Positions 1 through 7,585 of a stretch of DNA of 8,613 nucleotides are shown piece by piece (the first letter of the stretch is position 1; every line of letters starts with the position of its first letter). The position numbers and the translations under genes are program-made. The notes below the pieces were generated by a model, which searched no databases, was not told where the DNA came from, and saw only the letters and a program-made list of their open reading frames with translations. Location of the stretch: positions 1 to 8,613 of the forward strand of contig PKQY01000060.1 of NCBI GenBank assembly GCA_017577895.1, read 5' to 3'. The DNA is from Bacillota bacterium (GTDB taxonomy: Bacteria > Bacillota > Bacilli > ZCTH02-B2).

Positions 1-62
1 AGCCCTCCAGCGCCGATGGTACTTGGGGCGGGAGCCCCTGGGAGAGTAGGACGTTGCCAGGC
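1..62 (+). rRNA. rrf: 5S ribosomal RNA, 3' portion (5' end outside window)
   Basis: This is the 3' half of a 5S rRNA, the small RNA of the large ribosomal subunit. The sequence shows the Firmicutes 5S signature 'CCTCCAGCGCCGATGGTA', a GGGGC/GCCCC hairpin (helix IV region) and 'GAGAGTAGGACG' followed by the 3' strand of helix I ending near base 62. Its position directly before a strong terminator suggests it is the last gene of an rRNA operon read left to right. The exact 3' end is approximate, and the 5' half and the rest of the operon lie outside the window. Confidence 0.95.
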
Positions 63-79
63 AGCTGATTCGTTCCCGC

Positions 80-122
80 AAAAAGCCCATGACACCTGCC
101 GTGTCATGGGCTTTTTGTTTTT
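80..122 (+). terminator. Rho-independent terminator of the rRNA operon
   Basis: A perfect 16-bp inverted repeat has arms 80-95 and 101-116 around a 5-base loop (CTGCC), and is followed by TTTTTGTTTTT. The upstream arm starts with five A residues, so the structure could also act on the opposite strand. It lies 18 bases after the 5S rRNA, as expected for the end of an rRNA transcription unit. Confidence 0.93.
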
Positions 123-183
123 GTGCAGATACGCATCGGTGATGAAAATTGGCTTTTTAGGTTTACGACCTTTTAGGGTTTTT

Positions 184-213
184 TTGGCAAACATCGTCAT
201 GAAGTGATATGAT
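184..213 (+). promoter_or_regulatory. Predicted sigma-A promoter of the HD-GYP gene (extended -10)
   Basis: A -35 element TTGGCA (184-189) and a -10 element TATGAT (208-213) are separated by 18 bases. A TG dinucleotide at 205-206 one base before the -10 makes it an extended -10 promoter. The predicted transcription start is near 219-221, giving a leader of about 50 bases that is A/T-rich and shows no clear riboswitch fold. The rest of the gap between the rRNA terminator and the gene (about 123-183) is T-rich and I see no other feature in it. The call rests on consensus match only. Confidence 0.65.
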
Positions 214-268
214 AGATTCGGTTTTGATGTTTAAACCAATTTTTATATAAGAACGGGAGTTAGTCACC

Positions 269-1345
269 ATGCGAATGGTATCCCTTTATCACTGTCGGCC
301 GGGAATGCGTTTGGCCAAGTCGATTTTTTCGGTCGATGGTCGGGTATTGTTGGCCAAAGATATGGAATTGACCGATACCCTCATTCGGAAGCTGGAAGAA
401 TGCGGGGTCACGTATGTATATATTCAAGATCCGTTGTTTGACGATGTGCAAGCCGAACCGACCATTCCCGATGAGCTGTCGGCCCAGGCGGTCAACACGA
501 TCCGACAACTGTTTCAGATGCAAGCCCAAACGTTCCAAAATCACATTGCCTGGAACAAGCTCGTGCGGGAACTGGAAAACGTCTTCGAAAGCGTCTACCG
601 GGAAATTTTGCAGAATCAACATACCATGTTTTGCCTCAATCAAATTTATACATACGATGCGTATTTGTACAAACACTGTTATCAAGTGGGCGTCTACGCC
701 ATGGTCATGGCGGTGCAACTCGGATTTCCAAAAGAGAAAGTGCGGGAAATTGCATTAGGCAGTTTTCTCCACGACATCGGCAAATTGTGCATTCCGCGGG
801 AGATCATCAACAAGCCCGGCCGGCTGACGCCGCAAGAGTACGAAGAAGTACAACGCCACACCGTGTACGGCTATGACATTTTACGGCAAAAGCGGTCGTT
901 TCCACTGCTCAGCGCCCACATTGCCCTGCAACACCACGAACGCTTGGACGGTTCGGGTTATCCGCGAAAATTGAAAGGCGACGAAATTCACGAATATGCC
1001 AAAATGGTGGCCGTCGCCGATGTATACGATGCATTGACCTCCAGACGGAGCTATCGGAAGGCCCTTTTGCCGAGTGTGGCCATGGAATGGTTGTACGCCG
1101 GTTCCGGACGGCAATTTGAAACCCGGTATTTAGCGGCTTTTCGCAACGCCATAGTGTTGTATCCGGTCGGTTTGACAGTCAAATTAAGCACCGGGGAACG
1201 GGCGGTCGTGGTGGACAACAATACGTCGGCGCCGCAGCGGCCCATTGTCCGCATTTTTGAAGACGCCGAAGGCCGCGCCGTTGTGCCTTACGAACTGGAT
1301 TTGTCCAAGGCTTTGACGGTGCAAATTACGCAAGTGGAGATTTAG
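269..1345 (+). CDS. HD-GYP domain protein, probable cyclic-di-GMP phosphodiesterase
   Basis: This 358-residue protein belongs to the HD-GYP family, metal-dependent phosphodiesterases that hydrolyse c-di-GMP. Residues 1-60 form the N-terminal module often seen in Bacillales members (a 'PGMRLAKSIF' stretch, then 'GRVLL'). Residues about 125-270 are the HD-GYP domain: H136, HDIGK at 168-172, H197, the paired histidines H222-H223 and the defining HHERLDGSGYP at 222-232, then VADVYDAL with D251 and D254. All expected metal ligands appear present, so activity is likely. Residues about 290-358 form a small C-terminal extension of unknown role. No signal peptide or membrane segment is evident, so it is probably cytoplasmic. 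The ATG follows GGGAG (255-259) at 9 bases. It has its own promoter and probably its own terminator. The family is certain, but the physiological output and the exact substrate are inferred. Confidence 0.92.
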   Translation: MRMVSLYHCRPGMRLAKSIFSVDGRVLLAKDMELTDTLIRKLEECGVTYVYIQDPLFDDVQAEPTIPDELSAQAVNTIRQLFQMQAQTFQNHIAWNKLVRELENVFESVYREILQNQHTMFCLNQIYTYDAYLYKHCYQVGVYAMVMAVQLGFPKEKVREIALGSFLHDIGKLCIPREIINKPGRLTPQEYEEVQRHTVYGYDILRQKRSFPLLSAHIALQHHERLDGSGYPRKLKGDEIHEYAKMVAVADVYDALTSRRSYRKALLPSVAMEWLYAGSGRQFETRYLAAFRNAIVLYPVGLTVKLSTGERAVVVDNNTSAPQRPIVRIFEDAEGRAVVPYELDLSKALTVQITQVEI

Positions 1346-1370
1346 GGGGGAAACGTCCGCCCGTTTTTTT
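1345..1370 (+). terminator. Probable weak intrinsic terminator after the HD-GYP gene
   Basis: The G-run directly after the stop codon (1345-1350) can pair with CCGCCC (1357-1362) with one mismatch around the loop AAACGT. Alternatively AAACG (1351-1355) pairs with CGTTT (1362-1366). Either form is followed by a run of seven T (1364-1370). The stem is short and imperfect, so termination may be partial and some read-through into ctsR is possible. Confidence 0.5.
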
Positions 1371-1379
1371 ACTTCGTAT

Positions 1380-1396
1380 GTTGAAAATTATTCAAC
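1380..1396. repeat. Small inverted repeat upstream of the ctsR promoter
   Basis: GTTGAA (1380-1385) and TTCAAC (1391-1396) form a 6-bp inverted repeat with a 5-base A/T spacer, ending 9 bases before the predicted -35 box. It could be a protein-binding dyad or simply part of an A/T-rich UP-like region. It does not match CIRCE or the CtsR heptad. Confidence 0.3.
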
Positions 1397-1405
1397 AAAA
1401 CTGTG

Positions 1406-1434
1406 TTGACATGGACGGCAAATGGGAGTAAACT
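1406..1434 (+). promoter_or_regulatory. Sigma-A promoter of the ctsR operon
   Basis: A perfect -35 TTGACA (1406-1411) is followed, at the optimal spacing of 17 bases, by TAAACT (1429-1434). The expected transcription start is about 1440-1442, immediately before the first CtsR heptad. This is the best promoter in the window. Its strength fits an operon kept low by a repressor and released under stress. I saw no sigma-B (GTTT...GGGTAA) or CIRCE element beside it. Confidence 0.85.
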
Positions 1435-1442
1435 AATGGTAA

Positions 1443-1480
1443 AGTCAAATATAGTCAAAGTCAAGATAGTCAAAGTCAAA
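1443..1480 (+). promoter_or_regulatory. CtsR operator array (five heptads)
   Basis: The canonical CtsR operator, two direct heptads (A/G)GTCAAA separated by three bases, is present exactly at 1443-1459 (AGTCAAATATAGTCAAA). It is extended by further heptads at 1459-1465 (AGTCAAG), 1468-1474 and 1474-1480 (both AGTCAAA). A degenerate copy may follow at 1481-1487. The array behaves as a tandem repeat with a unit of about 15-16 bases. It starts at or just after the predicted transcription start, so bound CtsR would block initiation or promoter escape, giving autoregulation of ctsR-mcsA-mcsB-clpC. Confidence 0.93.
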
Positions 1481-1511
1481 GGTCCAGTTGCAAGAAAGGG
1501 ATGACTGTGGG

Positions 1512-1527
1512 GTACAGGTGAGTGTAC
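1512..1527 (+). promoter_or_regulatory. Small hairpin presenting the ctsR ribosome binding site
   Basis: GTACA (1512-1516) and TGTAC (1523-1527) are complementary and enclose GGTGAG, which is most of the ctsR Shine-Dalgarno sequence AGGTGAG (1516-1522). The stem is only 5 bp, so stability is doubtful. If formed, it would sit 3 bases before the ATG at 1531. A competing 4-bp pairing (CTGT 1505-1508 with ACAG 1514-1517) is also possible. A regulatory role is speculative. Confidence 0.3.
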
Positions 1528-1530
1528 GCG

Positions 1531-2004
1531 ATGAAGAATATTTCCGATATCATTGAAGCACATTTGAAAAGAAGCATTCAGCAAAGTGGCGCCGGGATGA
1601 TTGAAGTGCAGCGAAGCCAGTTGGCCGAGCTGTTTCAGTGCGTCCCTTCACAGATCAATTATGTCATCAGCACCCGGTTTACCGTGGAAAAAGGATACGT
1701 CGTCGAAAGCAAACGGGGAGGCGGCGGCTACATTCGCATTAAAAAAGTGAGCATTCCGGAAAGCGACGAGCTGTACTACCGACGCATTTTAGAACTGATC
1801 AAAGATCAGCTGTCGCAAGCCGCTGCCGAGGACATCATTGATCAACTGTTGGAGGAAGGGAAAATCACTTCCCGAGAAGCGTCACTGATGCGGATTGCCA
1901 TCGATCGGGAACAACTGCCCTTCGCTTCGTCGGTGCGGGATTCGGTGCGGGCCAAAATCATGAAAAACATGTTGCGGGTGATCTTTTTCGAGAGGGGGAC
2001 GTGA
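1531..2004 (+). CDS. ctsR: CtsR, transcriptional repressor of class III stress genes
   Basis: CtsR is the dimeric repressor of clp genes in low-GC Gram-positive bacteria. It binds tandem AGTCAAA heptads and is inactivated by heat or by McsB action. From the ATG at 1531 the product is 157 residues, the usual family length, starting MKNISDIIE as in relatives. The N-terminal winged helix-turn-helix carries the conserved 'FQCVPSQINYVI' helix (about residues 34-45) and the glycine-rich wing 'ESKRGGGGYIRI' (about 58-69), which contacts the DNA minor groove. The C-terminal half (about 75-153) is the helical dimerisation and McsB-contact domain. An upstream in-frame GTG at 1522 overlaps the Shine-Dalgarno AGGTGAG (1516-1522), so ATG 1531 is preferred. 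It is the first gene of the operon, and mcsA starts one base after its stop, implying translational coupling. The operator lies directly upstream. Confidence 0.97.
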   Translation: MKNISDIIEAHLKRSIQQSGAGMIEVQRSQLAELFQCVPSQINYVISTRFTVEKGYVVESKRGGGGYIRIKKVSIPESDELYYRRILELIKDQLSQAAAEDIIDQLLEEGKITSREASLMRIAIDREQLPFASSVRDSVRAKIMKNMLRVIFFERGT

Positions 2005-2005
2005 C

Positions 2006-2515
2006 ATGCTGTGTCAGGAATGCGGACAACAGCCCGCTTCATACCACTTTACCAAAATTATCAACGGTGATAAGACGGAATTTCATCTGTGTGAATCTTG
2101 CGCAAAAGAAAAGGGGGAGTCGTTGTTTCCGTACAGCAACTTTTCCTTGCCCCAATTGTTGTCCGGTTTGATGAACTTCGAGCCGCCGGTGCCCCAAGTG
2201 GTCCACGGCCAAACCTACATGCGGTGTGAAAATTGCGGCATGACGTACCAACAGTTTACGAAAGCGGGTCGGTTCGGTTGCAGTGAATGCTACCGCTATT
2301 TTGCCAGCGCCTTGGAGCCGCTGTTCCGGCGCATTCACGGCAACACCCGGCATGTCGGAAAAGTGCCGCAGCGAACCGGTGGCCATTTGAAATTGAAAAG
2401 ACAACTGATGGATTTGAAAAACCGGCTGCAGATGGCCGTCCAACGGGAAGAATTTGAAGAAGCGGCCCGCTTGCGCGACCAAATCCGCGCACTGGAAGAG
2501 CAGCTGAAAGCGTAG
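2006..2515 (+). CDS. mcsA: McsA, zinc-finger activator of the McsB arginine kinase
   Basis: McsA is a small zinc-binding cofactor that binds and activates McsB and links redox or heavy-metal stress to the CtsR/ClpC system. The 169-residue product has four CXXC pairs: C3/C6, C29/C32, C74/C77 and C92/C95, enough for two zinc sites and all intact. Residues about 131-167 form a coiled UVR domain with the core 'EEFEEAARLRDQIRALEEQL', which resembles the ClpC middle domain. The linker between zinc sites (about 38-70) and the overall length are slightly short compared with B. subtilis McsA (about 185 residues). The ATG lies one base after the ctsR stop (TGACATG) and is served by AGAGGGGG at 1991-1998. 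Identification is secure from domain order and context. Confidence 0.96.
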   Translation: MLCQECGQQPASYHFTKIINGDKTEFHLCESCAKEKGESLFPYSNFSLPQLLSGLMNFEPPVPQVVHGQTYMRCENCGMTYQQFTKAGRFGCSECYRYFASALEPLFRRIHGNTRHVGKVPQRTGGHLKLKRQLMDLKNRLQMAVQREEFEEAARLRDQIRALEEQLKA

Positions 2516-2523
2516 GGGAGGGG
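2514..2523 (+). promoter_or_regulatory. Strong ribosome binding site of mcsB
   Basis: AGGGGAGGGG starts inside the last bases of the mcsA stop codon and ends 7 bases before the mcsB ATG at 2531. It fixes the mcsB start and indicates tight packing of the operon. Confidence 0.7.
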
Positions 2524-2530
2524 TTGGACC

Positions 2531-3595
2531 ATGGCGGATCCACGATATGTCCACGGCATTACGAGTCGTTGGTTGAAAGGGGACGGCCCGGAAGCCGACA
2601 TCATCGTCTCGAGCCGGGTACGGCTGGCGCGCAATTTAGCCCATTATCCGTTTCCCATTTTGGCCACCGACAGCCAAGCGAAAGAACTGCGGGAGAAAGT
2701 CCATCAGGCCATGCACGTCCCGGGATGGGAAGTGTACGGAAAGTTTCACGTCGTCAACATGGAGCAGTTGACGCCGCTGGAAAAACGGGTCATGGTGGAA
2801 AAACATTTGCTCAGCCCGGCTTTGGCCGAGGGGTCCCGGTATGGCGGCATCATTTACTCGGATGACGAGTCGGTCAGCATCATGATCAATGAAGAAGATC
2901 ATCTGCGCATCCAATGCCTGCTTTCGGGACTCCAGATGCGGCAAGCGTTGCAGCGGGCGATGCACATCGACGATTTGCTGGAGCAGACGCTGGTGTATGC
3001 CTTTGACGAAAAGTGGGGATACTTGACCAGTTGTCCGACCAACGTCGGCACCGGCATCCGGGCGTCGGTGATGATTCACTTACCCGGGCTCGTGCTGACG
3101 CAGCAAATCAACCGGCTCTTTTCCGCCCTTTCCAAAGTCGGACTGGTGGTCCGGGGCATTTACGGGGAAGGCAGCGAAGCGCTGGGGAACTTGTTTCAAA
3201 TCTCTAACCAAATCACCCTCGGTTTGAGTGAAGAAGAGATCATCGACAACATCGATCGGATTGTCGGCCAGATCGTTAGTCAAGAACGGGCGGCCCGCCA
3301 GCATTTGCTCGAACACTCCAAAGACAAATTGGCCGACCGCGTGTTCCGCTCCTTGGGCATTCTGACCCACGCGCGGATCATCGATTCGAAAGAAGCGGCC
3401 CAACGCATTTCCGACGTCAAGCTGGGCATCGACTTGGGGCTCATCCAAGGAGTGTCGGCCAACTTAAATGAACTGCTCATCATGATGCAACCGGCGTATT
3501 TGCAGAAAATAGCCGGCAAGACGCTGTCCGGTGAGGAACGGGACGTCGTTCGGGCCCAACTGATTCGCAACTGGCTGGCCTCCCATCAGCAATGA
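2531..3595 (+). CDS. mcsB: McsB, protein-arginine kinase
   Basis: McsB phosphorylates arginine side chains of CtsR and misfolded proteins, using a fold related to phosphagen (creatine/arginine) kinases. The phosphoarginine mark targets clients to ClpC-ClpP. The product is 354 residues, close to the family norm (B. subtilis about 363). Visible motifs are the nucleotide-binding 'SSRVRLARN' (27-35), the catalytic acidic stretch NEEDH (120-124) with the following 'RIQ', the active-site cysteine loop 'TSCPTNVGTG' (166-175, C168), and 'RGIYGEGSEALGN' (208-220). The C-terminal RDVVRA (337-342) matches the RDXXRA allosteric phosphoarginine-binding motif. The small N-terminal domain that dedicated phosphagen kinases carry is absent, as usual for McsB. 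It follows mcsA by 15 bases and precedes clpC by 56 bases with no obvious promoter between, so it is probably co-transcribed. Confidence 0.97.
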   Translation: MADPRYVHGITSRWLKGDGPEADIIVSSRVRLARNLAHYPFPILATDSQAKELREKVHQAMHVPGWEVYGKFHVVNMEQLTPLEKRVMVEKHLLSPALAEGSRYGGIIYSDDESVSIMINEEDHLRIQCLLSGLQMRQALQRAMHIDDLLEQTLVYAFDEKWGYLTSCPTNVGTGIRASVMIHLPGLVLTQQINRLFSALSKVGLVVRGIYGEGSEALGNLFQISNQITLGLSEEEIIDNIDRIVGQIVSQERAARQHLLEHSKDKLADRVFRSLGILTHARIIDSKEAAQRISDVKLGIDLGLIQGVSANLNELLIMMQPAYLQKIAGKTLSGEERDVVRAQLIRNWLASHQQ

Positions 3596-3603
3596 ATCTG
3601 TCA

Positions 3604-3622
3604 ATGCATAAAACCCATGCAT
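3604..3622. repeat. Inverted repeat in the mcsB-clpC gap
   Basis: Two copies of ATGCAT (3604-3609 and 3617-3622) flank a 7-base spacer in the 56-base gap between mcsB and clpC. A 6-bp RNA hairpin is possible, but there is no U-tract after it, so it is not a terminator. It could influence mRNA processing or simply be chance. Confidence 0.3.
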
Positions 3623-3636
3623 GAAAAACGAAACAT

Positions 3637-3643
3637 GGAGGTG
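3637..3643 (+). promoter_or_regulatory. Ribosome binding site of clpC (decides the start)
   Basis: GGAGGTG is a near-perfect Shine-Dalgarno sequence ending 8 bases before ATG 3652. An in-frame GTG at 3643 overlaps it and therefore cannot be the normal start. Confidence 0.75.
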
Positions 3644-3651
3644 TGACGACG

Positions 3652-6093
<2,442 letters not shown>

Positions 6094-6127
6094 TGGCAGG
6101 AAATGTCGAATCGCCGCTTCTTTTGTC

Positions 6128-6165
6128 GGATCCCGGCTGCACTGCTGGCCGGGACCTTTTGTTTT
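6128..6165 (+). terminator. Intrinsic terminator after clpC
   Basis: TCCCGGC (6131-6137) pairs with GCCGGGA (6148-6154). The stem is extended by GG (6128-6129) pairing with CC (6155-6156) across one bulged A. The loop is about 10 bases, and TTTTGTTTT follows at 6157-6165. The stem is GC-rich and followed by a good U-tract, so it probably ends or attenuates the ctsR operon before radA. Confidence 0.8.
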
Positions 6166-6196
6166 GCCAACCCCCATGTTACATTTAGAGTAAGAT
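6164..6196 (+). promoter_or_regulatory. Possible weak promoter of radA-disA
   Basis: After the clpC terminator there must be either read-through or a new start. TTGCCA (6164-6169) resembles a -35 box. Candidate -10 boxes are TTAGAG (6185-6190, 15-base spacing) and TAAGAT (6191-6196, 21-base spacing), neither at the ideal distance. A sigma-M-type promoter is reported for this region in B. subtilis, but I could not find a convincing GAAAC...CGTC pair here. Confidence 0.25.
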
Positions 6197-6222
6197 GAGC
6201 GGACTTGTGAAGGGGCAAGCCA

Positions 6223-7581
6223 ATGGCCAAAAGCAAGCGACAGTACGTTTGTCACGCGTGCGGCTATACGGCGGCCAAATGGCTGGGCAAGTGTCCCGGC
6301 TGCGGCCAATGGAATTCGTTGATTGAAGAAGTGCCGTTGCCCGTCGGCGCGGGGACGTCCAGAGCTGCCGGTGCCAAGCCGGTGTCCATCACCAGCGTCC
6401 CGTCAGTGCCGCAAAGGCGCATCCACACCGGAAGCCGGGAACTGGACCGGGTATTGGGAGGCGGTCTTGTTCCCGGTTCACTGGTCTTGTTGGGCGGCGA
6501 TCCGGGCATCGGCAAATCGACGCTGCTCCTGCAGTTGTCCCAGCATGTGGCGGAACAAGGTCATCGGGTGTTGTACGTGACAGGGGAAGAGTCGGTGATG
6601 CAAACCCGGATGCGGGCCGAGCGGCTGGGCGCGTTGTCGGAGCGGATTTTCGTCTTGGCGGAAACCGACATGGCCCACATCGTCCGGGAAATCGAAAGCG
6701 TCCAACCGACGTTGCTCATCATCGATTCCATACAGACGATGTACGATCCGGCGTTGGATTCGGCGGCCGGCAGCGTGGCGCAAGTGCGGCGGGCCACCGC
6801 TTGGTTGATGCAGGTGGCCAAGACGATGGACATTCCAACGCTCATCGTCGGCCACGTGACGAAACAGGGCGATTTGGCCGGACCGCGGTTGTTGGAACAT
6901 ATGGTGGACACGGTGCTGTACTTTGAAGGCGAACGCCATTACTCGTACCGCATTGTCCGCAGCGTCAAAAACCGGTTCGGTTCGACCCACGAGATCGGTG
7001 TGTTTGAAATGAAGGAACACGGATTGACGGAAGTGGACAATCCGTCGGCCATGTTTTTATCGGAGCGATCCCGCGGGATGGCCGGCTCGGTGGTGGTCGC
7101 CTGCATGGAAGGCACCCGTCCCGTGTTGGTGGAAGTGCAGGCGCTGGTGGCGCCCACCAGTTTTGTAACGCCAAAGCGCATGGCGACCGGAGTGGATACC
7201 AACCGCGTGGCGATGCTCATCGCGGTGTTGGAAAAACGGGCAGGGCTTTTGTTGCAGCAATCGGACGCGTATGTCAACGTCGTCGGCGGCATCAAAGTGA
7301 GCGAACCTGCCATCGACTTGGGGATTGCCATCGCGCTGGCGTCCAGCTTCCGGGAACAGCCGGTCTCGCCCCATGTGGTCGTCATCGGCGAAGTGGGACT
7401 GACCGGCGAAGTGCGGAGTGTCACCCGGTTGGAACAGCGGTTGTATGAAGCACAGAAGATGGGGTTTCGGCACATCATCGTTCCTGCCCAAGGACAGCGA
7501 CCCTTGACCGTGCCGGACAATTTGACGGTGCAGGAAGTGAGAACCATCCACGAAGCCATCGAAGCAGTGTTGAGGAGGTAG
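6223..7581 (+). CDS. radA: RadA (Sms), DNA recombination and repair ATPase
   Basis: RadA is a RecA-like hexameric helicase that drives branch migration during homologous recombination and repair. The product is 452 residues, the standard length. It shows the N-terminal four-cysteine zinc finger (C10, C13, C24, C27 in 'CHACGYTAAKWLGKCPGC'). The RecA-like ATPase core has Walker A GGDPGIGKST (91-100), Walker B 'LLIID' (164-168) and the RadA-specific KNRFG motif (249-253). The C-terminal Lon-protease-like domain (about 280-450, 'GGIKVSEPAIDLGIA') is structural in this family rather than proteolytic. The ATG is preceded by GAAGGGG (6209-6215) at 7 bases. It follows clpC after a terminator and is followed 4 bases later by disA, whose ribosome binding site lies within the end of radA, so the two are almost certainly co-expressed. 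Confidence 0.97.
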   Translation: MAKSKRQYVCHACGYTAAKWLGKCPGCGQWNSLIEEVPLPVGAGTSRAAGAKPVSITSVPSVPQRRIHTGSRELDRVLGGGLVPGSLVLLGGDPGIGKSTLLLQLSQHVAEQGHRVLYVTGEESVMQTRMRAERLGALSERIFVLAETDMAHIVREIESVQPTLLIIDSIQTMYDPALDSAAGSVAQVRRATAWLMQVAKTMDIPTLIVGHVTKQGDLAGPRLLEHMVDTVLYFEGERHYSYRIVRSVKNRFGSTHEIGVFEMKEHGLTEVDNPSAMFLSERSRGMAGSVVVACMEGTRPVLVEVQALVAPTSFVTPKRMATGVDTNRVAMLIAVLEKRAGLLLQQSDAYVNVVGGIKVSEPAIDLGIAIALASSFREQPVSPHVVVIGEVGLTGEVRSVTRLEQRLYEAQKMGFRHIIVPAQGQRPLTVPDNLTVQEVRTIHEAIEAVLRR

Positions 7582-7585
7582 GCGG

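Noticed and set aside
150..188. Repeated TTTTAGG motifs and short AGGT/ACCT pairing after the rRNA terminator as a second terminator or regulatory RNA
   Set aside because: The possible stem is only 4 bp and the region is simply T-rich; there is no stable structure to support a call.
1380..1500. Search for a CIRCE (HrcA) element or sigma-B promoter at ctsR
   Set aside because: No TTAGCACTC-N9-GAGTGCTAA repeat and no GTTT/GGGTAA pair at proper spacing; only CtsR heptads and a sigma-A promoter are present.
1522..1530. GTG at 1522 as the ctsR start
   Set aside because: It overlaps the Shine-Dalgarno AGGTGAG, and family N-termini begin at the MKNISDII position (ATG 1531).
3643..3651. GTG at 3643 as the clpC start
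   Set aside because: It overlaps GGAGGTG; the conserved ClpC N-terminus MMFGRF begins at 3652.
6939..7559. Minus-strand open frames antisense to radA, mcsB and disA
   Set aside because: These are shadows of strongly supported + strand genes, with unusual composition and no recognisable domain.
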